From the NCBI RefSeq assembly GCF_016901775.1, contig NZ_JACJKW010000011.1, positions 1 through 64,000 on the forward strand: DNA of 64,000 nucleotides. Direction: 5' to 3'. The position numbers and the translations under genes are program-made. Within the stretch, counting starts at the first letter, position 1, and each line of letters starts with the position of its first letter. Below are positions 30,934-39,822 of this stretch, piece by piece. The DNA comes from Intestinimonas butyriciproducens. Lineage in GTDB: Bacteria; Bacillota; Clostridia; Oscillospirales; Butyricicoccaceae. The notes under the pieces were generated by a model that ran no database searches, was not told the origin of the DNA, and saw only the letters and a program-made list of their open reading frames with translations.

Positions 30934-33579
30934 ATGAAATTGATGGCCATTGATGGCAACAGCCTGGTGAACCGGGCTTTTTACGCCGTGCGCCTGCTGA
31001 CCAACCGGCAGGGGCTTTATACCAATGCAGTATATGGCTTTGTGAATATCTTGCTCAAGCTGCTGGAGGAAGAGCAGCCGGACCAGGTGTGCGTCTGCTT
31101 TGATATGCGGGCGAAAACCTTCCGCCATCTGAAATACGAAGGCTATAAGGCCCAGCGGAAGGGGATGCCCGACGAGCTGGCCCAGCAGATGCCTATTATT
31201 AAAGAAGTGCTGGACAAAATGGGGATCGCCCGCATGGAGCTGGAAGGCTTCGAAGCCGATGACCTTTTAGGTACCCTGGCCCGGCTCTGCCGGGAAAAAG
31301 GGGAGGACTGCCTTATCGTCACCGGTGACCGGGACAGCCTTCAGTTCATCGCCCAAGGGGCCACCGTCAAGCTGGTGACCACCAAAATGGGCCAGACCAT
31401 CTATAAAGACTATGACGAGCAGGCCTTCCGGGAAAGTTACCAGGGCCTTTCTCCCGACAAGATCGTCGATCTGAAAGCCCTGATGGGGGATGCCTCCGAC
31501 AACATCCCCGGCGTGCCCGGCATCGGGGAAAAGACTGCCATGAGCCTGCTCACCCGATTCGGCTCCCTGGATGGGGTCTATGCGCACCTGGACGACCCGT
31601 CCCTCACCCCTTCCCAGAAAAAGAAGCTCGCCGCCGGGCAGGACAGCGCCCGCCTCAGCTTCGAACTGGCCCTGGGGGTGGTGGACGCTCCCATCACCGC
31701 CACGCTCCCCAGCCTGAGCCGGGGCGAGATGGACAAACCGGGGCTTTTCCAGCTGTTTTCCATGCTGGAGTTTTCCTCCCTCACAAAGCGCCTGGGACTG
31801 GAGGGGGAAGGGGAAAGCATGGAGACGCCGCAGGCCCGGGAGATCTCCACGGACTACCGTCTGGCCCAGCCGGAGGAACTGCCAGAGCTGCTGCAAGCCT
31901 TTTCCCGGAAAGACACCTCCTGCCGCCTGGAAGAAGGGTTCCGCGCCCTGGCCCTGGAACAGGAGGGGGAAGTGGTTCTCTTTACCCGGGAGCATCTGGG
32001 GGAAGAAGCATTCATGGGCTTCCTCCGGGACTTTTTCCAGGGAGAAGGGGGCAAGGTGCTCTGCGACGCCAAGGCCACCTGGAAAGCCCTGCTGGAAGGG
32101 GGCATCCACCCCCAGGGTCTGAAAGGGGATACCGCCCTCAGCTGCTATCTGCTGGACCCCACCGCCGGTGGCTACACCCTGGAGAAAACCGCCGCGGCCT
32201 ATCTGGGGGCGCATCTGCTTCCGGAGAGCCACTACACCGGGGAGGACGCCTTTTCTCCCCTGAACCCGGAGAGCATGGCCCACGCCGCCCTGGCCCAGCA
32301 TGCAAGGGCCGTGGGACGGCTTCACGAGACTCTGGGAGAGCGCATCCGGGAAGAGGGGATGGAAAAACTCCTTTATGAAGTGGAGCTGCCCCTGGTTCCC
32401 GTTTTGTGTCAGATGGAGCGGGAGGGCTTTTTGCTGGACACCGGCAGGCTTCTATGTTTCGGAGCCTCTCTCAGCGGCCAGATCGAGGGGCTGACACAGG
32501 AGATCTACCGCCTGGCGGAAGAGCAGTTCAACATCAACTCCACCCAGCAGCTGGGACATATTCTCTTTGAGAAACTGGGGCTCAAGGCCATCAAAAAGAC
32601 CAAGAAGGGCTATTCCACCGACATTGAAGTGCTGGAAAAGCTGAAAAACAGCCACGAGATCGTGCCGCTGATCATTGAATACCGGAAGCTGACCAAGCTG
32701 AAAAGCACCTATGTGGACGGTCTGAGCCGGCTGGTGGGAGCGGATGGACGGGTGCACACCACCTTCCAGCAGATGGTCACCGCCACCGGGCGGCTCAGCA
32801 GCACCGAGCCCAATTTGCAGAACATTCCGGTGCGCCAGCAGCTGGGCGCCGAGATCCGCCGGTGCTTTGTGGCAAGGCCGGGCTGGACGCTCATCGACGC
32901 CGACTATTCCCAGATCGAGCTGCGGGTGCTGGCCCATATCGCCGATGACCCCATTATGAAGCGGGCCTTTCTGGAAGGGGAGGACATCCACACCGTCACC
33001 GCCTCCCAGGTGTTCGGCGTGCCGGTGGAGTTTGTCACGCCCCAGATGCGCAGTCATGCCAAGGCGGTGAATTTCGGCATTGTCTACGGCATTTCCGCCT
33101 TTTCCCTGTCCGAGGACATTCATGTGTCCCAGAAGGAGGCCCAGGGCTATATCGACAGCTATCTGGAAAAATACAGCGGCGTTCGCCGGTATATGGAAGA
33201 AATCAAGGAAAAGGCCCGGCAGGATGGGTTCGTCACCACTTTGTGGGGCCGCCGCCGGTACCTGCCCGAGCTCCGCAGCAAAAACTACAACATCCGTGCT
33301 TTTGGGGAGCGGCTGGCGCTGAACACCCCCATTCAGGGCACGGCTGCCGATATCATCAAGGCGGCCATGGTGGCGGTTTTCCGCAGGCTTAAAAAGGAAG
33401 GGCTTCAGGCCCGGCTGCTGCTTCAGGTCCACGACGAGCTGATCATCGAAGCGCCGGAGGAGGAAGCCGAGAGGGTCAGCGCCCTTCTCAAAGAGGAAAT
33501 GGAGGGGGCTTTCCCCCTGTCGGTGCGTCTGACTGCCGATGTGAGCCAGGGGGATAGCTGGTATGATGCCAAGAAATAG
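30934..33579 (+). CDS. polA: DNA polymerase I
   Basis: 881 residues from ATG 30934 (RBS GGGAGGAG 7 nt upstream). N-terminal 5'-3' exonuclease (LMAIDGNSLVNRAFYAV, FEADDLLGTLA, VTGDRDSLQFI, GDASDNIPGVPGIGEKTA); middle 3'-5' exonuclease-like domain that has lost the DxE catalytic residues, as in many Firmicutes; C-terminal family A polymerase with ATGRLSSTEPNLQNIPVR, DADYSQIELRVLAHI (about 655-669) and QVHDELIIEAP (about 830). Works in Okazaki fragment processing and repair. Overlaps rimI by 17 nt. Confidence 0.97.
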   Translation: MKLMAIDGNSLVNRAFYAVRLLTNRQGLYTNAVYGFVNILLKLLEEEQPDQVCVCFDMRAKTFRHLKYEGYKAQRKGMPDELAQQMPIIKEVLDKMGIARMELEGFEADDLLGTLARLCREKGEDCLIVTGDRDSLQFIAQGATVKLVTTKMGQTIYKDYDEQAFRESYQGLSPDKIVDLKALMGDASDNIPGVPGIGEKTAMSLLTRFGSLDGVYAHLDDPSLTPSQKKKLAAGQDSARLSFELALGVVDAPITATLPSLSRGEMDKPGLFQLFSMLEFSSLTKRLGLEGEGESMETPQAREISTDYRLAQPEELPELLQAFSRKDTSCRLEEGFRALALEQEGEVVLFTREHLGEEAFMGFLRDFFQGEGGKVLCDAKATWKALLEGGIHPQGLKGDTALSCYLLDPTAGGYTLEKTAAAYLGAHLLPESHYTGEDAFSPLNPESMAHAALAQHARAVGRLHETLGERIREEGMEKLLYEVELPLVPVLCQMEREGFLLDTGRLLCFGASLSGQIEGLTQEIYRLAEEQFNINSTQQLGHILFEKLGLKAIKKTKKGYSTDIEVLEKLKNSHEIVPLIIEYRKLTKLKSTYVDGLSRLVGADGRVHTTFQQMVTATGRLSSTEPNLQNIPVRQQLGAEIRRCFVARPGWTLIDADYSQIELRVLAHIADDPIMKRAFLEGEDIHTVTASQVFGVPVEFVTPQMRSHAKAVNFGIVYGISAFSLSEDIHVSQKEAQGYIDSYLEKYSGVRRYMEEIKEKARQDGFVTTLWGRRRYLPELRSKNYNIRAFGERLALNTPIQGTAADIIKAAMVAVFRRLKKEGLQARLLLQVHDELIIEAPEEEAERVSALLKEEMEGAFPLSVRLTADVSQGDSWYDAKK

Positions 33580-34024
33580 AGAGTTTTGGCAGGTGGAGGG
33601 GCTACGGGAGGAGCACATTCCTCAGATCGCCGCCATGGAGCGGGCCTGCTTCACAGACCCCTGGAGCGAAAGCGCCTTGGGGGATGAGCTGAATAGTCCC
33701 CTGGCCCGGTACTTTGTGTGCACCCAAGAGGGGCAGGTGCTGGGGTATATCGGCACCCGGGTGGTGCTGGATGAATGCCAGGTGGCCAATGTGGCGGTAT
33801 CTCCGGCCTGCCGCCGGGAGGGCGTGGCTTCTTTTCTGATGGAGGCCATGCTGGATTTCTGCCGTCGGGAGGGCATGAACCTTGTGACCCTGGAGGTGCG
33901 GGTGTCAAACAGCGCCGCCCAGGCCCTTTATGAGAAGTTCGGCTTTCAGAAAACCGGTATCCGCCCCGGCTATTACCAGTCCCCTCCGGAAGATGCGCTT
34001 TTGATGAGTCTTGACCCAGCGTGA
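33563..34024 (+). CDS. rimI: Ribosomal protein S18-alanine N-acetyltransferase
   Basis: 153 residues, GNAT fold. Start ATG inside the end of polA. Features: REEHIPQIAAMERACFTDPWSE, acetyl-CoA motif VSPACRREGVASFLMEAML (about 87-105), LEVRVSNSAAQALYEKFGFQ and the C-terminal YYQSPPEDALLM. Family enzymes acetylate the N-terminus of ribosomal protein S18. Often next to tsaB/tsaD; here tsaD follows after a repeat block and tsaB/tsaE are not in the window. The stop TGA (34022-34024) is the loop of a CAGCG-TGA-CGCTG hairpin, so the final DPA residues come from the repeat. Confidence 0.92.
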   Translation: MMPRNREFWQVEGLREEHIPQIAAMERACFTDPWSESALGDELNSPLARYFVCTQEGQVLGYIGTRVVLDECQVANVAVSPACRREGVASFLMEAMLDFCRREGMNLVTLEVRVSNSAAQALYEKFGFQKTGIRPGYYQSPPEDALLMSLDPA

Positions 34025-34384
34025 CGCTGCAGCCCCCCTTGTGCAAAGGGGGGACAGCATGGCAAAGCCATGCAGGGGGGATTGTCAAGCCGGGTGAATG
34101 ATTCAGCTGGTTTCTATTGTCGGGTGGGTCAGCACCGCCTGGGTGCAGCGTCACGCTGCCAATCCCTCAGTCGGCGTTCGCCGACAGCTCCCTTTGCACA
34201 AGGGAGGTCCGGTGGCCGGACGGCCATACTGTTTTTGCCGGATTGCACCGAACCAGCCTCTTCTGTGGCACCGGACCCAGGATTGCAAGGCAGCCCCTAC
34301 CGGGTGATGGTTTATCACACCCGGAGCAATAAGGCAAACAACGCATGATGCCGGAGACAGGAACGGCCGTCCCGACACGGGACC
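34017..34384. repeat. Mosaic intergenic repeat block between rimI and tsaD
   Basis: CAGCG-TGA-CGCTG (34017-34029) over the rimI stop; P module (34031-34085); H15 GCAGCG-TCA-CGCTGC (about 34144-34158); P-like unit with TCGGCG/CGCCGA (about 34160-34206); GTCCGG-TGG-CCGGAC (about 34207-34221); CCGGGTG/CACCCGG with loop TGATAAACCAT (reverse context, about 34300-34323); GTCCCG-ACA-CGGGAC (34369-34383). Confidence 0.85.
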
Positions 34385-34405
34385 ATGAAAAGGAATGAGA
34401 ACAAT

Positions 34406-35431
34406 ATGAAGATTTTAGCCATAGAAACCTCTTGCGACGAGACGGCGGCGGCAGTTTGCCAGGATGGCCGGACCATTCTGTCTGATGTGATCTATTCTCA
34501 GGCGGACATGCACGCCCTGTACGGCGGCGTGGTGCCGGAGATCGCCTCCCGCAAGCACATCGAGAAAATCAGCCTGGTGGCCCAGCAGGCCATGGAGCAG
34601 GCCGGGGTGAAGCCGGAGGAGATCGACGCCGTGGCCGCCACCTGCGCTCCCGGGCTCATCGGGGCCCTTCTGGTGGGGGCCAACTTCGCCAAGGCCTGCG
34701 CCCAGGCCTGGGGCGTGCCCTTTGTGCCGGTGCACCATATCCGGGGCCATATCGCCGCCAATTTCGTGGCTTTCCCGGAGCTCACGCCGCCTTTCCTGGC
34801 CCTGGTGGCCTCGGGGGGCCATACCGTTCTGGCCGATGTGCAGGATTACACCCGGATGGAAGTGCTGGGCACCACCCGGGACGATGCAGCAGGGGAGGCC
34901 TTCGACAAGATCGCCCGCACCCTGGGTCTGCCCTATCCCGGCGGCAAGGCCATGGACCAGCTGGCACGCCAGGGCGACCCCCATTTTTATCACCTGCCCC
35001 AGGCCCATGTGGCAGGCAATGCCCTGGACTTCTCCTTTTCCGGGCTGAAAACCGCCGCCATCAACCTGGTGCACAACTTAGGCCAGAAGGGCTTGCCGGT
35101 GGAAAAACACCATCTGGCGGCGGGGGTATGCCATGCGGTGGCCCAGGCCATTGTGCCCCGGATGGTGGAAGGGGCCAAGGAGCGAAAGCGGGATACCCTG
35201 GTGATCGCCGGGGGCGTGGCGGCAAACTCAGTGCTGCGGGCCCATCTGGAAGAGGAAGCAGGGAAGGCCGGGCTGCGGCTTTTCCTGCCGCCTCTGGGCC
35301 TTTGCGGCGACAACGGCTCCATGATCGCCTGCCAGGCCTATTATGAACTTTTGGCCGGGCACACCGGCACTTTAGAGCAGAACTGCTACGCCACCATGCC
35401 TCTTTCGGAGGATGTGAGCGCGGCGCTGTGA
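34406..35431 (+). CDS. tsaD: tRNA N6-adenosine threonylcarbamoyltransferase
   Basis: 341 residues from ATG 34406; an in-frame ATG at 34385 has no RBS, whereas AAGGA lies before 34406. Makes t6A at position 37 of ANN-decoding tRNAs. Visible: LAIETSCDETAAAV, GGVVPEIASRKH, metal histidines in HHIRGHIAANF (about 109-119), SGGHTVL, GRTLDDAAGEAFDK-type motif (DDAAGEAFDKIARTLGL), FSFSGLKTA and GGVAANSVLR. Partner genes tsaB/tsaE must lie elsewhere. Confidence 0.96.
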   Translation: MKILAIETSCDETAAAVCQDGRTILSDVIYSQADMHALYGGVVPEIASRKHIEKISLVAQQAMEQAGVKPEEIDAVAATCAPGLIGALLVGANFAKACAQAWGVPFVPVHHIRGHIAANFVAFPELTPPFLALVASGGHTVLADVQDYTRMEVLGTTRDDAAGEAFDKIARTLGLPYPGGKAMDQLARQGDPHFYHLPQAHVAGNALDFSFSGLKTAAINLVHNLGQKGLPVEKHHLAAGVCHAVAQAIVPRMVEGAKERKRDTLVIAGGVAANSVLRAHLEEEAGKAGLRLFLPPLGLCGDNGSMIACQAYYELLAGHTGTLEQNCYATMPLSEDVSAAL

Positions 35432-35513
35432 TAGAGTGAAGATGCACAGAGAAAGAGGATGCAAAGGGGAAAAAAAGAGCAAAATCCCCATTGTCAAAAC
35501 AGAGCATAACACC

Positions 35514-35530
35514 TTGTTAAAAGGGAACAA
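35514..35530. promoter_or_regulatory. Rex-operator-like inverted repeat
   Basis: TTGTTAAAAGGGAACAA has arms TTGTT/AACAA and resembles TTGTTAANNNNTTAACAA, but is one base short in the centre. It could allow autoregulation of rex; tentative. Confidence 0.35.
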
Positions 35531-35577
35531 AATGCCGAAAAAATCCGAAAACCATTGAAAACACAGGGGTTTCTGGC

Positions 35578-35607
35578 TGTGCATAACTCTGTGGACAATG
35601 TTGATAA
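35578..35607. promoter_or_regulatory. Three tandem DnaA-box-like 9-mers
   Basis: TGTGCATAA (35578-35586), TGTGGACAA (35590-35598) and TGTTGATAA (35599-35607), each one mismatch from TGTGGATAA (complement of TTATCCACA), all in the same direction, next to an AT-rich stretch (35436-35577). A weak rex promoter, TGGACA (35592-35597) and TAGTAA (35615-35620), would overlap them. Confidence 0.5.
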
Positions 35608-35682
35608 CTCATTGTAGTAAGAAAACGGGAACGGGGGACTTTTCCCCGGAAACAGTTCCATGGAAGGAAGAAACAGGCAAAA

Positions 35683-36303
35683 ATGGAAGGAAAAAAGATC
35701 TCAATGGCGGTGATCCGCCGGATGCCCCGGTACTATCGGTATGTGAGCGAGCTGCATCAGAACGGAGTGGCCCGCATTTCCTCTGGGGCGCTGGCGGCCA
35801 AGATGGGGCTGACGGCCTCCCAGGTGCGGCAGGATTTCAACTGCTTTGGCGGCTTTGGCCAGCAGGGCTATGGCTACAATGTGGAGAATCTCCGCTCCTC
35901 CATCCGGGAGATTCTCAAGCTGGACAACAACCACACGGCGGTGCTCATCGGTGCGGGCAATCTGGGCCGGGCGCTGATGACCAATTTCAAGTTTGAGCAA
36001 AGCGGCTTCCGGCTCACCGCAGCTTTTGATGTGCGGCCGGAGCTGATGGGAGGCAGCGTGGCCGGGGTGCCGGTGCTGGCCATGGAGGAACTGGAAAATT
36101 ATGTGCAGCGGCATCAGCCGGATATTGCCATTCTCACCCTGCCCCGTCAGTACGCCCGGGATGTGGCCGACAAGCTGTGCAGTCTGGGCATCCGGGGCAT
36201 CTGGAATTTCACCGGCGTGGATCTTCATCTGGACGGCATCCATGTGCCGGTGGAGAATGTCCATTTCAGCGAAAGCCTGATGACATTGTCGTATAGAATT
36301 TGA
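35683..36303 (+). CDS. rex: Redox-sensing transcriptional repressor Rex
   Basis: 206 residues. N-terminal winged helix (SMAVIRRMPRYYRYV, VARISSGALAAKMGLTASQVRQDFN), then Rossmann domain with LIGAGNLGRALM (NADH binding) and the C-terminal swapped helix (VHFSESLMTLSYRI). Represses fermentation and other anaerobic genes when NADH/NAD is low. ATG 35683 is used; ATG 35704 (MAVIRR) is possible. The stop TGA is followed 1 nt later by GTCCGG-TGG-CCGGAC. Confidence 0.95.
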   Translation: MEGKKISMAVIRRMPRYYRYVSELHQNGVARISSGALAAKMGLTASQVRQDFNCFGGFGQQGYGYNVENLRSSIREILKLDNNHTAVLIGAGNLGRALMTNFKFEQSGFRLTAAFDVRPELMGGSVAGVPVLAMEELENYVQRHQPDIAILTLPRQYARDVADKLCSLGIRGIWNFTGVDLHLDGIHVPVENVHFSESLMTLSYRI

Positions 36304-36660
36304 GGTCCGGTGGCCGGACGGCCATACTTTCTTTGCCTTTCTGTATACAACCGGCCCAGCGCGGCAGCGCGATATGGGTGCAGCGTCACGCTGCAGCCCC
36401 CCTTGCAGCGGGGTGGCCCCGCTGCCATATCAGGGGGGATTGTGAAGCCGGGGGAATGATTCAGGTGGGTGCTGTGATCGGGTGCGGGAGCGCCGCTTGG
36501 CTGTCCCGACACGGGACCGGCAGCACAGTATGAGGGCCCAGGCACTGGGCCAGGATTGCAATATAGCACCTTCCAGGCGTGGCAAGCCACGCCTGGAGCA
36601 CCGGGAAATGGCAACGCATAAAGCCTGGGAGAGTTTTGACAGCGGCGGCTCGCCGCGGAG
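36304..36660. repeat. Mosaic intergenic repeat block between rex and the M29-like gene
   Basis: GTCCGG-TGG-CCGGAC (36305-36319); reversed G-box fragment (about 36355-36372); GCAGCG-TCA-CGCTGC (about 36378-36392); P module whose inner stem is replaced by GCAGCGGGG/CCCCGCTGC (about 36394-36445); GTCCCG-ACA-CGGGAC (about 36503-36517); GCCCAG-GCA-CTGGGC (about 36537-36551); V-slot hairpin CCAGGCGTGGC/GCCACGCCTGG (about 36573-36596); GCGGCG-GCT-CGCCGC (36642-36656) touching the RBS GGAGG. Confidence 0.85.
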
Positions 36661-36669
36661 GAAAGATTT

Positions 36670-37638
36670 ATGAATGAAATTCTGATGGTAAAAGGAGCCA
36701 AACGGGTGGTAGAGACCTGTGTGGGGGTGCGGCCTGGAGAACAGGTGCTCATCGTCACCGAAGGGGAGAAGCTGCCCATTGCAAAGGCGGTGGCCCAGGC
36801 GGTCTACGCCGTGGACGCCGAGCCCATGATCGCCCTGATGCTGCCCCGGGAGCGGGACGGTCAGGAGCCCCCGGCAGCCATTGCCGCTGCCATGAAGGAG
36901 AGCGATGCCTTTATCGCCGTGGTGGGCAAGTCCATCACCCACACCCACGCCGTGAAGGAAGCCTGCAAGCGGGGGAGCCGTGGGGTGGTGCTCACCCAGT
37001 TCACCCAGGAGCTGATGACAAAAGGCGGCCTGGAAGCCGATTTCCGGGAAGTGGCGCCCACCTGCAAAGCGGTGGCGGGGATTCTGGCCGGAGCCAGGGA
37101 AGTGCACCTCACCACCCCTTATGGCACCGACTTTACCTTTTCCGCAGAGGGGAGACGGAGCAACGCCATGTACTGCATGGTGGAGCCGGGGGAATTTTCC
37201 CCGGTGCCCACGGTGGAGGCCAATGTATCTCCCCTGGAGGGCACAGCCCAGGGGATCATCGTGGCCAATGCCAGCATTCCCTATATCGGCATCGGCCTTC
37301 TGGAAGAGCCGGTGACCTGCCGGGTGCAGGGGGGCCGGATCACCGCCATCGAAGGGGGACGCCAGGCCCAGATGCTCAAACAGGATCTGGAGCAGAAGCA
37401 GGACCCCAATGTATATAACATTGCCGAGCTGGGGGTGGGGCTCAACCCCAAGTGCCGGTTTATGGGCTTTATGCTGGAGGACGAAGGGGTGCGGGGTTCG
37501 GTGCATATCGGCATCGGCACCAGCATCACCCTGGGGGGCAATGTGAAGGCCGCCTGCCACTATGACCTGATCATGACCGAGCCCACTTTGATCGTGGACG
37601 GCCAGATGGTCCTCCACAATGGCAGCGTGGTCCGCTAG
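36670..37638 (+). CDS. M29/NicX-like metal-dependent enzyme (aminopeptidase family)
   Basis: 322 residues. Begins KGAKRVVETCVGVRPGEQVLIVTE and ends with HIGIGTSITLGGNVKAACHYDLIMTEPTLIVDG, resembling the fold shared by M29 aminopeptidases and 2,5-dihydroxypyridine dioxygenase (NicX). E/H/D metal ligands would lie in the C-terminal half (NIAELGVGLNP, HIGIGTS, CHYD). Clostridial members are usually annotated as aminopeptidase or leucyl aminopeptidase without proof. RBS GGAGGAAAG is joined to a repeat hairpin; the stop TAG shares its G with GCGGAG-TGC-CTCCG. Confidence 0.75.
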   Translation: MNEILMVKGAKRVVETCVGVRPGEQVLIVTEGEKLPIAKAVAQAVYAVDAEPMIALMLPRERDGQEPPAAIAAAMKESDAFIAVVGKSITHTHAVKEACKRGSRGVVLTQFTQELMTKGGLEADFREVAPTCKAVAGILAGAREVHLTTPYGTDFTFSAEGRRSNAMYCMVEPGEFSPVPTVEANVSPLEGTAQGIIVANASIPYIGIGLLEEPVTCRVQGGRITAIEGGRQAQMLKQDLEQKQDPNVYNIAELGVGLNPKCRFMGFMLEDEGVRGSVHIGIGTSITLGGNVKAACHYDLIMTEPTLIVDGQMVLHNGSVVR

Positions 37639-38473
37639 CGGAGTGCCTCCGGCAGCGTGACGCTGCACCCAAACTGCGCTCCCGCGCTGAGCAATGGAAA
37701 TCAGGCTGGTTGTGTCCACCTGAGCAAAGAGAGTATGACAGCCCAGGCACTGGGTCCGTTCCTGTCTCCGGTGGGAATGCGTTGCCGGCCTTATTGCTCC
37801 GGGTGTGATAAACCATCACCCGGGAGGAGTGCCTCCGCAGGCATACTGCGCTCCCGCGCTGAGCAATGGAAATCAGGCTGGTTGTGTCCACCTGAGCAAA
37901 GAGAGTATGACAGCCCAGGCACTGGGTCCGTTCCTGTCTCCGGCATCATGGGTTGCCGGCCTTATTGCTCCCGGTGTGATAAACCATCACCCGGCGGAGT
38001 GCCTCCGCAGGCAATCTGCGCTGCCGCGCTAGGCGACAGAGCGAAGGCCGATTGTATTCACTCAGGCAAAGAGAGGAACGGCTGTGGCGGCTCGCCACCA
38101 GCGGAGGCACTCCGCCCTGGCCGAGTGCGCCCGGGGCCTGGGTGGTCCGGCTCCGCCGGGAAGCACCAGTGTGCAGTCTTAGCAAAATGCAGCGGAGTGC
38201 CTCCGCAGGCATACTCTCTCTGGCTGAGTGCGCCCGGGGCCCGGGTGGTCCGGCTCCGCCGGGAGGAGCCTGGGTGCAGTCTTAGCAAAATGCAAAAGAA
38301 AAAGCTCTCCTTTTCGGGAGAGCTTTTTTTCATCAAAGCAAATTCTGTTGCCCAGCGCGGCAGCGGCCCAGTGCCTGGGCAGTCGTTCCTTTCTTTGCCC
38401 AGGCCAACACAACGAACCAATGCAAAGAAAGTATGGCCGTGGCGGCTCGCCACCAGCGGCACGCTGGTGGGAC
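37638..38473. repeat. Largest mosaic repeat block with tandem 170-bp units
   Basis: No gene in about 830 bp. GCGGAG-TGC-CTCCG (37638-37651) and GCAGCG-TGA-CGCTGC (37652-37666) at the stop. A unit of about 171 bp starts at 37673, repeats at 37844 and begins a third time at 38014; each has G-box, GCCCAG-GCA-CTGGG, GTTCCTGTCTCCGG, CCGGGTG/CACCCGG and GGAGTGCCTCC. A second tandem (about 104 bp) starts at about 38118 and 38222. Near the end: GTGGCG-GCT-CGCCAC (38439-38453) and CCAGCG-GCA-CGCTGG (38453-38467). Confidence 0.85.
38299..38330. terminator. Intrinsic terminator of the activase/dehydratase operon
   Basis: AAAAAGCTCTCC, loop TTTTC, GGGAGAGCTTTTTTT; reads in both directions, about 145 nt after the minus-strand stop. 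Confidence 0.8.
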
Positions 38474-39817
38474 TCAGCAGGTTGCCGAGGAGGAAGCCGC
38501 GTGGGACACCGGCGCCTGTTTTTTCTGAGGATAGGCCAGGGGAGCGGTCTTTTTCTCCAGATTTTCCCGGGCGATGGCCAGCATCAGCTTGATCCGGTTT
38601 TCCTGGTTGACGCTGGTGGCGCTGGGGTCATAGTCAATGGGCACAATGTTGGAATCGGGATAGATCTCCTTCAGCTTGCGGATCATGCCCTTGCCCACGA
38701 TGTGATTGGGCAGGCAGCCGAAGGGCTGGGTGCAGATGATGTTCTGGAACCCAGCATCGATGAGCTCGGCCATCTCGGCGGTGAGCAGCCAGCCTTCGCC
38801 CATCTTGCAGCCCGAACCGATCAGCCCGCGGGAAAGCTCCTTGGTGTGATAGAAGGGGGAGGGGGCCTGGAACCGGGGCTCCTGGGACACGGCGTCGATC
38901 ATGGCCTTTTCAATGGAGCAAAGATAATCCATGATCTTCTTTGCCACCATGGCCTTGATGGGACTGCCGCCATAGAGCTCCACATCGGTGATGTTGTTTT
39001 CGATGCAGTACATCACAAAATTCAGCACACCGGGGATCATCACTTCGCAATCCTCCCGATAAAGCAGCCCTTCCAGGTCGTTGTTTCCCAGCTTGGAATA
39101 TTTCACATAGATCTCGCCCACGACCCCAACCTTCACTTTGGGGGTCATCTGCACCGGAATGCGGGCAAAATCCCGGACGATCTCGCCCATGTTCTGGGCG
39201 ATCTCCTTTTTGCCGTAGCCGCTCTTTTTCTCAAACTGCTGCACCAGCCGCTGGCTCCAGGTTTCCACCATAGCCATGGCCTGGCCTTTTTCGGTTTCAT
39301 AGGGCTTCACCTGGTTGGACAGGAGCATCAGAAGATCGCCATAGACCAAAGCGGCCATGGCCTGACGCAGCAGGGGCAGAGTGAGCTGGAAGCCCTTGTT
39401 TTTCTCCAGGCCGGAGATGTTCAGGGAGATCACCGGCACCTGGTCAAAACCGGCCCGGTGGAGGGCTTTCCGCAGAAGATGGATGTAATTGGAAGCCCGG
39501 CAGCCGCCGCCGGTCTGGGACAGAAGCAGGGCGGTGTGGTCGGGGTCATAGTTTCCGCTTTTCAGGGCATCGATCATCTGGCCGATGACCAGAAGGGCGG
39601 GATAACAGGTGTCGTTGTGCACATATTTCAGCCCGTTCTCGGTGACCGAGGGGCCGCAGTTATTGAGAAGCACTGCCCGGTAGCCGTGGCTGCGGAGCAC
39701 GCTTTCCAGAATGCGGAAATGGATCGGGGCCATATTGGGCACCAGGATGGTATATTCCCGGCGCATTTCCTGGGTGAACATCAGCCGCCCTTTTTTATCA
39801 TACTGCAATTTGGCCAT
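38474..39817 (-). CDS. 2-hydroxyacyl-CoA dehydratase-like protein (activase-associated C-terminal part)
   Basis: 447 residues. Matches the C-terminal portion of the long (about 1400-residue) acyl-CoA dehydratase activase-related proteins of Clostridia: ILVPNMAPIHFRILESVLRSHG, NDTCYPALLVIGQM, SQTGGGCRASNY, KMGEGWLLTAEM and the CTQPFGCLPNHI motif with conserved cysteines. Its ATG lies 5 nt after the stop of the activase part, and the RBS AGGAGGG is inside that gene, so the two are translationally coupled. Substrate unknown. C-terminus SSSATC is Ala/Ser-rich and ends just before a repeat hairpin. Confidence 0.85.
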   Translation of the reverse strand: MAKLQYDKKGRLMFTQEMRREYTILVPNMAPIHFRILESVLRSHGYRAVLLNNCGPSVTENGLKYVHNDTCYPALLVIGQMIDALKSGNYDPDHTALLLSQTGGGCRASNYIHLLRKALHRAGFDQVPVISLNISGLEKNKGFQLTLPLLRQAMAALVYGDLLMLLSNQVKPYETEKGQAMAMVETWSQRLVQQFEKKSGYGKKEIAQNMGEIVRDFARIPVQMTPKVKVGVVGEIYVKYSKLGNNDLEGLLYREDCEVMIPGVLNFVMYCIENNITDVELYGGSPIKAMVAKKIMDYLCSIEKAMIDAVSQEPRFQAPSPFYHTKELSRGLIGSGCKMGEGWLLTAEMAELIDAGFQNIICTQPFGCLPNHIVGKGMIRKLKEIYPDSNIVPIDYDPSATSVNQENRIKLMLAIARENLEKKTAPLAYPQKKQAPVSHAASSSATC

Positions 39818-39822
39818 GGTGG

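Noticed and set aside
35436-35607. Calling the rex upstream region a proven oriC
   Set aside because: Only three imperfect boxes, no dnaA/dnaN/rnpA neighbours, and skew could not be computed; kept as a finding, not a feature call of origin.
37673-38020. CRISPR-like array
   Set aside because: Units of about 171 bp are adjacent without unique spacers, and no cas genes are present.
37657-38592. Open frames within the 37.6-38.5 kb repeat block
   Set aside because: They are translations of tandem repeats, with no RBS and no known domain.
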